Assembly: GCA_910574805.1 (NCBI GenBank)
Contig: CAJTCV010000003.1
Span: 310,001 to 374,000 of the forward strand
Direction: 5' to 3'
DNA: 64,000 bases
Source: Lachnospiraceae bacterium
Lineage (GTDB): Bacteria > Bacillota > Clostridia > Lachnospirales > Lachnospiraceae
The notes beneath the pieces were generated by a model. The model saw only the letters and a program-made list of their open reading frames with translations, made no database searches and was not told where the DNA came from. A program made the translations under genes and the position numbers. Of this stretch, positions 30,350-38,161 are shown piece by piece; within the stretch, counting starts at the first letter, position 1, and each line of letters begins with the position of its first letter.

Positions 30350-31504
30350 GTGAGAAGGATTATGGAGATACGCAGCGAAAAAGTCCTGTATGGCAGTATA
30401 TTTCGGCATATCAGCCAGAGATATGATATGGATGTCTTTTTGTGGGGAGAAGATCTGATTAATAAACAACTGTACATTTTTGCAGGAAAGATCAAGAAGC
30501 TTCCGGAATATGATGCTTTTGCAAAAAGGCTTGTAAACTGTGGGCTGGTTGTCGTCGATCCGGTCAGAAGGAAAATAACCTGTCATCCTGTGCGCTATGA
30601 TGGACAGGAAGAGGCCGTTTACATAGACGAAAAGAATTTTCAGGCCTGGTGGCCGCTGCTGAAGAAGAGCATTCGCCGCGGGATCCGCATGGCAGAACAG
30701 AACGGGGCAGAGTGCGGGATCCGCGTACCGGAGGATCTCGTGTCTCTGCATTTTTTGCAGAGGGAAACAAGTGTTCCTGTGCTGAAAAATGACAGAATCG
30801 TCTATAAAGCAAAGGAGCTCTCTCTCGAGGAAAAACGTCTGAATGCCGCGCGCCAGAGTGCCCTTGATCAGCCGAAAAATGTTTATTTTTATGCAAAGAA
30901 CAGGGGCTGTGTGCATGATCGTCAGTGCGAACAGATCAAAGAGATCAGGCTGGATGAGTTCACCGGCTCGGACCGGTTCCCGGAAGGAAGAGTGTACTGT
31001 CCGCACTGTGCCAGGCAGCTTTTCCTGCGGATTGGCTGCGCGCCTGTCACAAAGGCGATACCGGTCTGCAGCCGTATCTTTACGGATTATGGAGTGAAGA
31101 CCAGCCAGATCGGTCGCTTCGTCATGGAACATGGTATGAAATTTCACGCAGATTCTCTGTCGGAGCTGACAGTTCGATGCGGGGAAGATACCTGGATTAT
31201 AAAAACAGGCAAAAAAGGACTGAAGCTGCGGCACAACAATTATATCCGGATCTCACCGACGGAGCGGTATATTACAGAAGGATTTCACGATCAGGGGCTG
31301 AAGGAACATACGTCCATGTACCAGATGCTGACGTATATCGCCGGATACTCCTGGCAGAAGCATCTCGCTGCGGAACGTACGGAAGCGGAAGCCTCCAAAG
31401 TAAAAGAGATGGAAAAGCCGGTCTTTCTTGCAGAGACAGCGGCGGAGAAAGCTTCTCTGTGGCGCAGGCTTGCCGCTTATATAAAAGGACTGTTCTGCGG
31501 ATGA
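30350..31504 (+). CDS. Hypothetical protein with a Cys-rich zinc-ribbon-like region
   Basis: About 384 residues, not recognised. Between about 185 and 230 four to five cysteines are spaced as CVHDRQC, then CPHC and a later C, which looks like a zinc-binding ribbon. No signal peptide; one weakly hydrophobic C-terminal stretch ending LFCG. Start is GTG 30350 or ATG 30362, neither with a strong ribosome site. It is isolated between the beta-glucoside operon and the DUF2130 gene; the gap 31505-31727 shows no gene. Confidence 0.65.
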   Translation: MRRIMEIRSEKVLYGSIFRHISQRYDMDVFLWGEDLINKQLYIFAGKIKKLPEYDAFAKRLVNCGLVVVDPVRRKITCHPVRYDGQEEAVYIDEKNFQAWWPLLKKSIRRGIRMAEQNGAECGIRVPEDLVSLHFLQRETSVPVLKNDRIVYKAKELSLEEKRLNAARQSALDQPKNVYFYAKNRGCVHDRQCEQIKEIRLDEFTGSDRFPEGRVYCPHCARQLFLRIGCAPVTKAIPVCSRIFTDYGVKTSQIGRFVMEHGMKFHADSLSELTVRCGEDTWIIKTGKKGLKLRHNNYIRISPTERYITEGFHDQGLKEHTSMYQMLTYIAGYSWQKHLAAERTEAEASKVKEMEKPVFLAETAAEKASLWRRLAAYIKGLFCG

Positions 31505-31727
31505 ATCTGGATCAGGCAGATATCTGTACGCCCCAATCCGCACAGTACTGCAGAGTGTGGAGTTGGAGGGAGCACTCATTCTCGCCGTTTGAACGCTGAC
31601 CAAATGACAGCCAGAATCGCAGAGTGCGGCAAGTCTGCTGTACAGGAAAACAGAATTGTGATAAAATCAAGAAGCACAGGTAAATCACAGGATAAAACAG
31701 CGTTGGGCTCAGAAAGGATAAAAGGCT

Positions 31728-33119
31728 ATGCAGGAAATAAAATGTCCTAATTGCGGGGAAATTTTTGTGGTTGATGAGTCTGGTTATGCGCAGATCGTTC
31801 AGCAGGTCAGAGATAAAGAATTTAACAAAGAGCTGAAACAGCGGGAAAAAGATTTTGAAAAAATGAGAGAAAAGGATCTGGAACTTGCCAGGATGAAGCA
31901 GAAAGACGAGTTTGATCAGCTCCTTTCTTCCAAAGAGGCTGAACTGACAGAAAAAGATAAAATTATTGAACAGTTAAGGTCACAGATGTCGGGTAATGAG
32001 ACGGAGAAACAGCTTGCAGTCAGAGAAGCGGTCAGCCAGAAGGAAAAAGAGCGGATGGAGGCGCTGGAAAGGAAGAACGGGGAATTATCGGAACAGGCCC
32101 GCCTGATTGAAGAGTTGAAAGCAAAGCTTGGAAACAGTGAAACCGAAAAGAAGCTGGCAGTATCAGAAGCGGTGCAGAAAAAAGAAAAAGAACTTTCGCA
32201 GAGGATTACAGAGATTACGGAACTGAAAAGCCAGTTGTTCAATCAGGAGACGGAAAGCCGGCTAAAAGAACAATCCATGCAGAAAACGTATGAGGACAGG
32301 CTCAAATTAAAGGATGAACAGATTGAATATTATAAGGATTTTAAAGCCAGGCAGTCTACGAAAATGATCGGGGAGAGTCTGGAGAGGCATTGCCTGAATC
32401 AGTTTAATGCATTGAGAATGACTGCGTTTCCTGCCGCGTATTTTGAAAAGGATAATGATGCAAAGACAGGAAGCAAGGGAGACTTTATTTTCAGAGAAGA
32501 GGCGGAAGGGATCGAGTTTATTTCTATTATGTTCGAAATGAAAAATGAAATGGATGAGACTGCAACCAAACATAAAAATGAAGATTTTTTTAAAGAGCTG
32601 AATAAAGACCGATGCGAAAAAGGGTGTGAGTATGCGGTCCTGGTTTCTCTGCTGGAAATTGACAATGAATTGTATAATCATGGGATTGTGGATGTCTCCT
32701 ATAAATATGAGAAAATGTATGTGATTCGTCCGCAGTTTTTTATTCCCATGATTACGCTGCTGCGAAACGCGGCGCTGAATTCTCTGAAATATCGGCGGGA
32801 ACTGGAGGCGGCAAAACATCAGCAGATTGACATTCTTCATTTTGAAGAAAATATGAATGCATTTAAAGAGGGATTTGCACGTAATTACAGGATCGCCAGC
32901 GACAAATTCAAGACGGCGGTCGACGAAATCGATAAGACGATTATACATTTACAGAAGACAAAAGAAGCGCTTCTTTCATCTGAAAATAATCTTCGTCTGG
33001 CAAATAACAAGGCGGAGGACTTGAGTATTAAGAAGTTGACGAAAAATGCGCCAGTGGTAAAGGAAATGTTCGACGGACTGAAAAATGAAAATCAGGCAGA
33101 GACAGGAGAAAGATTTTGA
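31728..33119 (+). CDS. DUF2130 protein, coiled coil plus PD-(D/E)XK-like domain
   Basis: 463 residues. The N-terminus has a CPNCGE zinc-ribbon half (about 5-10). A long charged coiled coil spans about 25-205 with repeated units (NETEKQLAVREAVSQKEKE, then NSETEKKLAVSEAV). The C-terminal domain (about 210-400) has SKGDFIF followed by IMFEMKNE, fitting the GD ... ExK core of PD-(D/E)XK nucleases, as has been proposed for DUF2130. Its biological role is unknown. Codon use and AT content differ from most neighbours. Its stop overlaps the larC start region. Confidence 0.82.
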   Translation: MQEIKCPNCGEIFVVDESGYAQIVQQVRDKEFNKELKQREKDFEKMREKDLELARMKQKDEFDQLLSSKEAELTEKDKIIEQLRSQMSGNETEKQLAVREAVSQKEKERMEALERKNGELSEQARLIEELKAKLGNSETEKKLAVSEAVQKKEKELSQRITEITELKSQLFNQETESRLKEQSMQKTYEDRLKLKDEQIEYYKDFKARQSTKMIGESLERHCLNQFNALRMTAFPAAYFEKDNDAKTGSKGDFIFREEAEGIEFISIMFEMKNEMDETATKHKNEDFFKELNKDRCEKGCEYAVLVSLLEIDNELYNHGIVDVSYKYEKMYVIRPQFFIPMITLLRNAALNSLKYRRELEAAKHQQIDILHFEENMNAFKEGFARNYRIASDKFKTAVDEIDKTIIHLQKTKEALLSSENNLRLANNKAEDLSIKKLTKNAPVVKEMFDGLKNENQAETGERF

Positions 33120-34468
33120 CAATGAAGAAAAAAATATTATATCTGGAATGTGAGAGCGGAATCAGCGGCGATATGACGGTGGCGGCGCTTCTGGATCTGG
33201 GAGCGGATCAGGAGGCGCTTGAACGGGCGCTTCAGAGTCTTCCGGTGGACGGATTTCATGCGGTGGTCAGCCGGGTGAAGAAAGCGGGACTTGACATGTG
33301 TGATTTTGATGTGGTGCTGGATCAGGCCCATGAGAATCATGATCACGATATGGAATATCTGCACGGGCATGAGAACGTGCATCCGGAGGAACATTTCCAT
33401 GTGCATGGAGAGGGTCCCCACACACACGGGGGAGCTCATACAGGAGAGGGTCCCCATACACACGGGGGAGCTCATACGAAAGAGGCACATCATGTGCACG
33501 GCGGACACGCTCATGAACACAGAGGACTTCCCGAGATCCTTCACATCATCGAACATGCAGATCTGACGGAACGCGCAAAAGAGACTGCATCCCGCATCTT
33601 CCGGATTCTGGCGGCGGCAGAAGCAAAAGCTCACGGCGTGCCGGAGGATCAGGTGCATTTCCATGAAGTGGGCGCGGTGGATTCCATCGTGGATATTGTG
33701 GCCGCAGCCGTCTGTCTGGATGATCTGGGGATCACGGATGTGGTGGTCACCAGGCTGAATGAGGGGCAGGGCACGATCCGCTGTCAGCACGGGATCCTGC
33801 CGGTGCCGGTGCCTGCAGTCATGAATATCGCGGAGGCGCACAGGCTTCCGCTCCATGTTACGGAGACGAAAGGGGAGCTGGTGACGCCCACGGGAGCAGC
33901 GATCGTGGCGGCGATCCGGACCGGCAGCCGACTGCCGGACGTATTTACAGTGGAAAAAATGGGGATGGGCGCCGGAAAGCGGAGCTATGACCGTCCCGGT
34001 ATGCTGCGGGCCATGCTGATTCGGGATGAGGCCGAAGAGAGGGATCTGATCTACAAGCTGGAAACGAACATTGACGACTGTACCGGAGAGAGTCTGGGAT
34101 ATGCCATGGACCGGCTGATGGAGGCAGGGGCCAGAGATGTGCATTATACACCTGTCTATATGAAGAAAAACCGACCGGCGTATCAGCTGAATGTGATCTG
34201 TGCCGGAGAGGATATCGACCGGATGGAAGAGATCATTTTCCGGGAGACAACGACCATCGGGATCCGGCGGATTCCCATGGAGCGTACGGTCCTTCGGCGG
34301 GAAATGCGTACCGTGCAGACCCCTCTGGGAGAGGCGCAGGTGAAAGTGTGCACATACGGAGGGACAGAGCGGTATTTTCCGGAGTATAACAGCGTAACCG
34401 CTCTGTGCAGAGTGCATGGGAGGAGCTACCAGGAAGTGTACCAGATGATTGAGCGTGCGTGTGTCTGA
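33116..34468 (+). CDS. larC: Nickel pincer cofactor biosynthesis protein LarC
   Basis: About 450 residues. The N-terminal LYLECESGISGDMTVAALLDLG and FHEVGAVDSIVDI, with GELVTPTGAAI and the later ETNIDDCTGE, are LarC signatures. LarC inserts nickel into the pyridinium cofactor of lactate racemase and related enzymes. A His-rich insertion (about 72-139) includes a duplicated GEGPHTHGGAHT unit. Start: TTG 33116 has AGGAG 7 nt upstream and overlaps the DUF2130 stop by 4 bp; ATG 33122 is the alternative. larB, larE and a LarA enzyme are not in the window. Confidence 0.9.
   Translation: MTMKKKILYLECESGISGDMTVAALLDLGADQEALERALQSLPVDGFHAVVSRVKKAGLDMCDFDVVLDQAHENHDHDMEYLHGHENVHPEEHFHVHGEGPHTHGGAHTGEGPHTHGGAHTKEAHHVHGGHAHEHRGLPEILHIIEHADLTERAKETASRIFRILAAAEAKAHGVPEDQVHFHEVGAVDSIVDIVAAAVCLDDLGITDVVVTRLNEGQGTIRCQHGILPVPVPAVMNIAEAHRLPLHVTETKGELVTPTGAAIVAAIRTGSRLPDVFTVEKMGMGAGKRSYDRPGMLRAMLIRDEAEERDLIYKLETNIDDCTGESLGYAMDRLMEAGARDVHYTPVYMKKNRPAYQLNVICAGEDIDRMEEIIFRETTTIGIRRIPMERTVLRREMRTVQTPLGEAQVKVCTYGGTERYFPEYNSVTALCRVHGRSYQEVYQMIERACV
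33408..33479 (+). repeat. Tandem repeat encoding the larC His-rich insert
   Basis: Two adjacent near-identical 36-bp units, each containing GAGAGGGTCCCCA and CACACGGGGGAGCTCATAC, encode GEGPHTHGGAHT twice. A recent in-frame duplication. Confidence 0.85.
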
Positions 34469-34539
34469 GTTAGGTAATGACTGATAACATTCGGGAAACT
34501 GCATAGAATGAATCTATATGGAAAGGCAGGATGGATTTC

Positions 34540-35637
34540 ATGGCAAGACATATACGACAGCTGGATATAGAGGCGTATCGGGGAATTCAGGATCTGAAAT
34601 TAAGAAATCTGAATCATATCAATATTCTGACAGGTGACAATAACAGCGGAAAGACGAGCGTACTGGAGGTTCTTTCCGGTATGCGGGATCCGTACAGCAT
34701 TCTGGCGTGGACCAGCATGATTCTTAACAGGGTATCAATAGCCAGAAAAAAATTATTTTATCAGGAACTCTATAATCTGTTCCCGGTTGATGCTAAAGAG
34801 AAGGTGATTGGGTATAAATTTGGGGATGACAAAGGCATAATCACGAGTATTGCATTAAAAGCAAAGATTGATGAAATACAGATTTCTGAACAGGAAATGC
34901 TTCAAATCAATAATCTGAAGAGGACAGGAGATTTAAGAGCGGCGGAAGATATGATTGATACAAAATGTATGAAGCTGACTACGTATGTGAATGGAAAGAA
35001 AACGGGTGAGGAAATTATATATGATTTTCAGAATCATATCCCATATGTGGTAGCAGAAAAAAATATTTTTTTCCGTACGATGTATGTATCTCCTGTGGAT
35101 CACGCAAAAGGGAATCTTTATCTGGACCATATTCTCAGTGACTCCGAAATGTATGGAGAGATGATTTCCATTCTTCATGCATTTGATGAAAATATTATTG
35201 GAATTAATGCAATTGCTGCTGATGATAATGCTTCCCCGGCTGAATATATGATTTTGACAAAAAACCACAAAAAGGCGTTGCCCTTGAATGTATTTGGAGA
35301 TGGAATGAAAAAAGCGATTCTTCTGCTGAGTGCGGTCGTCAAAGCAAAGGATGGTATTTTGCTTCTGGATGAGTTTGAGACAGCGATCCATACATCAGCC
35401 ATGAATTCCATATTTTCATGGATACTGAGAAGTGCAAAAAAATTGAATGTTCAGGTATTTTTAACTTCGCACAGCAAAGAAGCCATCGAAAAAGTTCTGA
35501 AATGTAATGAAGAATTGCGGTCGGATATTCATGTGTACACATTATACAGAAAAGAAGACAGACATCTTGTTCGTACAATGACCTGTGAAGAAGCAATCAA
35601 TGCGCAGGAATGTCTGGGACTGGAGTTGAGATCATGA
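34540..35637 (+). CDS. AAA/OLD-type ABC ATPase, first gene of a TOPRIM pair
   Basis: About 365 residues. Walker A is GDNNSGKTS (near residue 35) in the context NINILTGDNNSGK, typical of AAA_15/AAA_21 (OLD, RecF-like) ATPases. Walker B is GILLLDEFE (near 271), followed by the SHSKEAIE switch region. No nuclease domain is fused to it. The start may be ATG 34531 or 34540. The next gene starts inside its stop codon (ATGA) and encodes a TOPRIM-like protein, so the two are translated together. Confidence 0.87.
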   Translation: MARHIRQLDIEAYRGIQDLKLRNLNHINILTGDNNSGKTSVLEVLSGMRDPYSILAWTSMILNRVSIARKKLFYQELYNLFPVDAKEKVIGYKFGDDKGIITSIALKAKIDEIQISEQEMLQINNLKRTGDLRAAEDMIDTKCMKLTTYVNGKKTGEEIIYDFQNHIPYVVAEKNIFFRTMYVSPVDHAKGNLYLDHILSDSEMYGEMISILHAFDENIIGINAIAADDNASPAEYMILTKNHKKALPLNVFGDGMKKAILLLSAVVKAKDGILLLDEFETAIHTSAMNSIFSWILRSAKKLNVQVFLTSHSKEAIEKVLKCNEELRSDIHVYTLYRKEDRHLVRTMTCEEAINAQECLGLELRS

Positions 35638-36380
35638 ACAGTGTTTTGTTGTGTGAAGGTTCAACGGATTATGTGCTTTTACAGTATTTTATGAGAAAAG
35701 CATATCATTGGGAAGATGACAGAAGCAGACAGGAAGGAGTATTTAGGATAGAGAATGATCAGGAATCCAGAAAGCTGTTTTGCAAAGAACATATCCTTAC
35801 AGTGGCATCAGCAGGGGGATGCAGCAAATTGAAAAAAGGACTGGAACAGGCTTTAAACAGAAACCGTTTTGCTTCTGATATGAGGCCTGCATTTGATCAT
35901 ATTATTATGATTACAGACAGGGATGAGATCAGTACAGAAGCGGAATTTGTCGGGAAAATTCAGGAAGTATTTTTGAAATGGTCGGTTTGTCATCTTGAAG
36001 ATATCCATAATAATAAGTGGGTTAAATGTGAAATGAAAAGTGACAGGGGAGAAAGGCTGGTTTTTTGGTTCTTATTAATGGTTGTACCTTTTGAAGAAAA
36101 CGGAGCTATGGAGACATTTTTGTTAAATGCAATAGCAAAAGAAAATAAATATGATAAATCAATTATTGAAGCATGTTATAAATTTGTAGAGCGCGTAGAT
36201 CCGGAAAGAAGATATTTGTCTGCAAGAAGACTGGTTACAAAAGCGAAATTTGATACTTATTTTTCTGTTAGAACCGCTGCAGGCCAGTTTAGAGAGCGAC
36301 AAAATATTCTGAAGGGTATAGAGTGGGAAGAATATACGGTTTTACAGGAGGCTTTTCAATTACTGGCAGTATTATCATAA
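35634..36380 (+). CDS. TOPRIM-like (DUF3226/RloB/AriB-type) effector
   Basis: 248 residues. The N-terminal SVLLCEGSTDY has the conserved Glu of TOPRIM followed by a Gly-rich turn, and a DxD-like acidic pair appears in MITDRDE (about 95-97). ENGAMETFLL and the RRLVTKAKFDTYF C-terminus resemble DUF3226. Such domains bind Mg2+ and cleave or sense nucleic acids. It is translationally coupled (4-bp overlap) to the ATPase before it. The exact family is inferred from motifs only. Confidence 0.72.
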   Translation: MNSVLLCEGSTDYVLLQYFMRKAYHWEDDRSRQEGVFRIENDQESRKLFCKEHILTVASAGGCSKLKKGLEQALNRNRFASDMRPAFDHIIMITDRDEISTEAEFVGKIQEVFLKWSVCHLEDIHNNKWVKCEMKSDRGERLVFWFLLMVVPFEENGAMETFLLNAIAKENKYDKSIIEACYKFVERVDPERRYLSARRLVTKAKFDTYFSVRTAAGQFRERQNILKGIEWEEYTVLQEAFQLLAVLS

Positions 36381-36467
36381 GCTGAATGTTCGGGCAGAAT
36401 AAAGATTTGGTTTTATTGGCGGATATTTTCTGCGGCCGACGTATTGAAAGGCTGCGGCAGAACAGTA

Positions 36468-36510
36468 ACGGGAGGGCGTCAGGTGATTTGTTCACCTGAC
36501 GCCCTCCCGT
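36468..36510. terminator. Long perfect hairpin between the defence-like pair and ptsH
   Basis: Perfect 19-bp arms ACGGGAGGGCGTCAGGTGA (36468-36486 with 36492-36510) and a 5-nt loop, between convergent genes. A strong T-run is missing on both sides, so it may stop transcription only partly or protect 3' ends. Confidence 0.7.
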
Positions 36511-36537
36511 ACATATTTCCGGTATCTTTTCAAAATG

Positions 36538-36807
36538 TTAACTGACCAGTGAAAATTCTTTCCGGATCTCTTCCACGACCGCGTCCAGTGCCTTCTGCTC
36601 ATCCGTCCCGTCTGCCAGGATGTCCACGGCAGAGCCTTTCGGGTGGCTTAAGCGCATGAGTGAGAGCGGATCTTTGGCATCCGCGATCTCGGTGCCCAGC
36701 ATGACCATGATGACGCTCTCGTAAGTACTGGCCGTGCCTGCGATCTTCGCGGCCGGTCTTGCATGGAAGAAATCATTGGAGTCCAAAGTAACAGATCTGG
36801 TGATCAT
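36538..36807 (-). CDS. HPr-family phosphocarrier protein
   Basis: 89 residues. The active-site His is in FFHARPAAKIA (His15 position) and the regulatory serine position lies in DPLSLMRLS (Ser46 region), so HPr kinase control is possible. GGAG lies 7 nt before the ATG. It is last in the mannitol operon, 62 bp after mtlD, and could be the general HPr or a dedicated one. Confidence 0.88.
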   Translation of the reverse strand: MITRSVTLDSNDFFHARPAAKIAGTASTYESVIMVMLGTEIADAKDPLSLMRLSHPKGSAVDILADGTDEQKALDAVVEEIRKEFSLVS

Positions 36808-36869
36808 AACAGCTCTCCTTTTTTGTTCTGCGGCTGCTTCAGAGACGTTGTTCTGCTATGCGGTGTTTC

Positions 36870-38024
36870 TTATTGAAAGAGCTCCGTTACTGTCTCATAA
36901 GACTTTGTCACCTGCTCAAGCAGAGCGGCATCCGTCACGCCGGAGATCTCGGAAAATGCCGCCGCCACGCCTTTGGCTGCGATCTTCTCCTGAAGCTCTG
37001 CGCTCTGTGCGTCTTCCGGATTGTTGTAGCGAAGCGCGGCTCCGATGCCCAGGACCAGCTTATCGACCGGCAGGCCATAGGACATGGCAGTGGTCAGCGG
37101 ACTGACCAGACGGTCGTCAGCAGAAAGCTTCCGAAGCGGCTCCCGGCCTACGCGGGTCACATCGTCCTTCAAATACGGATTCTTGAACCGGTTGATGATC
37201 TTGTCGATGTATTTGTAATGAGCTTCTTTGTCAAATCCAAATCTCTGAATCAGGCCGTCGCCGGACTGAGTCATGGCGGCCTTTACCAGATCATAGATCT
37301 TCGGATCCGAGATGGCCTGATCGATGGTTTTATGGCCTGCCAGGATACCGGTGTAGGCGGTGATGCAGTGTCCGGTATTCAGCGTGAAGAGCTTTCTCTG
37401 GATGTAGGCCATCAGGTTGTCTGCCAGGTTCATGCCCGGGATCTCGGGAATCTCTCCCTTTAAGGAAGCCTTTTCCACATTCCACTCACAATATTTTTCC
37501 ACGACCACGTCTACCGGATTTTCGCTGCGCACCGGCGGTACGATACGGTCTACGGAGCAGTCTGCAAAACCTACGTATTTCTCACAGTAAGCTTTTTCTT
37601 CCTCAGAAAGGCTACCATATACATGTTCCTTCAACTGGGAGGTGGCGCGGATGGCATTCTCGCAGGCGATGATGTTCATGGGCTCTGTGCTGCCGTCGGC
37701 GATTCTCTTCTGGATGCCTTTTGCGATGGTGGGAGCGATAAAACCAAGGACCCGCAGTCCCACAGCTGTGGTCAGGATATCTGCCTTTGCGATTTCGTCA
37801 ATGATTGCTTCGCCGTTGGACATGATGCCGGTGATATTGGTGATCTCCACGTCCTCGACCTCTGTATCCATTACATGAACGGTATATTTCTGGTCAGCGG
37901 CCAGACGGTCGATGATGACCTCGCTCACATCTGCGAAGATAACGCGATAACCTGCCTGTGCCAGCAGCATGCCGATAAAGCCGCGTCCGATATTGCCTGC
38001 ACCGAATTGAATTGCTGTTTTCAT
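36870..38024 (-). CDS. mtlD: Mannitol-1-phosphate 5-dehydrogenase
   Basis: 384 residues. The N-terminal FGAGNIGRGFIG is the family's NAD-binding motif. The later NTGHCITAYTG with a catalytic lysine region also fits MtlD. It oxidises mannitol 1-phosphate to fructose 6-phosphate. Third gene of the operon. Confidence 0.95.
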   Translation of the reverse strand: MKTAIQFGAGNIGRGFIGMLLAQAGYRVIFADVSEVIIDRLAADQKYTVHVMDTEVEDVEITNITGIMSNGEAIIDEIAKADILTTAVGLRVLGFIAPTIAKGIQKRIADGSTEPMNIIACENAIRATSQLKEHVYGSLSEEEKAYCEKYVGFADCSVDRIVPPVRSENPVDVVVEKYCEWNVEKASLKGEIPEIPGMNLADNLMAYIQRKLFTLNTGHCITAYTGILAGHKTIDQAISDPKIYDLVKAAMTQSGDGLIQRFGFDKEAHYKYIDKIINRFKNPYLKDDVTRVGREPLRKLSADDRLVSPLTTAMSYGLPVDKLVLGIGAALRYNNPEDAQSAELQEKIAAKGVAAAFSEISGVTDAALLEQVTKSYETVTELFQ

Positions 38025-38161
38025 GATACAACACCTCTTTCTTGATTGAAATGATTATGTTCGCCGGTCAATGACCGGGAAAAGGCGGTCGGGCGGACTT
38101 TATGCCGTCCGGCCGCAAAGGTATGTTACAAAATGTCTGATAATGTCTTGTTTCAGGAAAC

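Noticed and set aside
33408-33479. CRISPR-like repeat
   Set aside because: Two in-frame tandem units inside larC with no spacers; it codes for His-rich repeats.
36381-36537. Attachment site at the long perfect hairpin
   Set aside because: No integrase and no direct repeat partner; it fits a 3' end hairpin between convergent genes.
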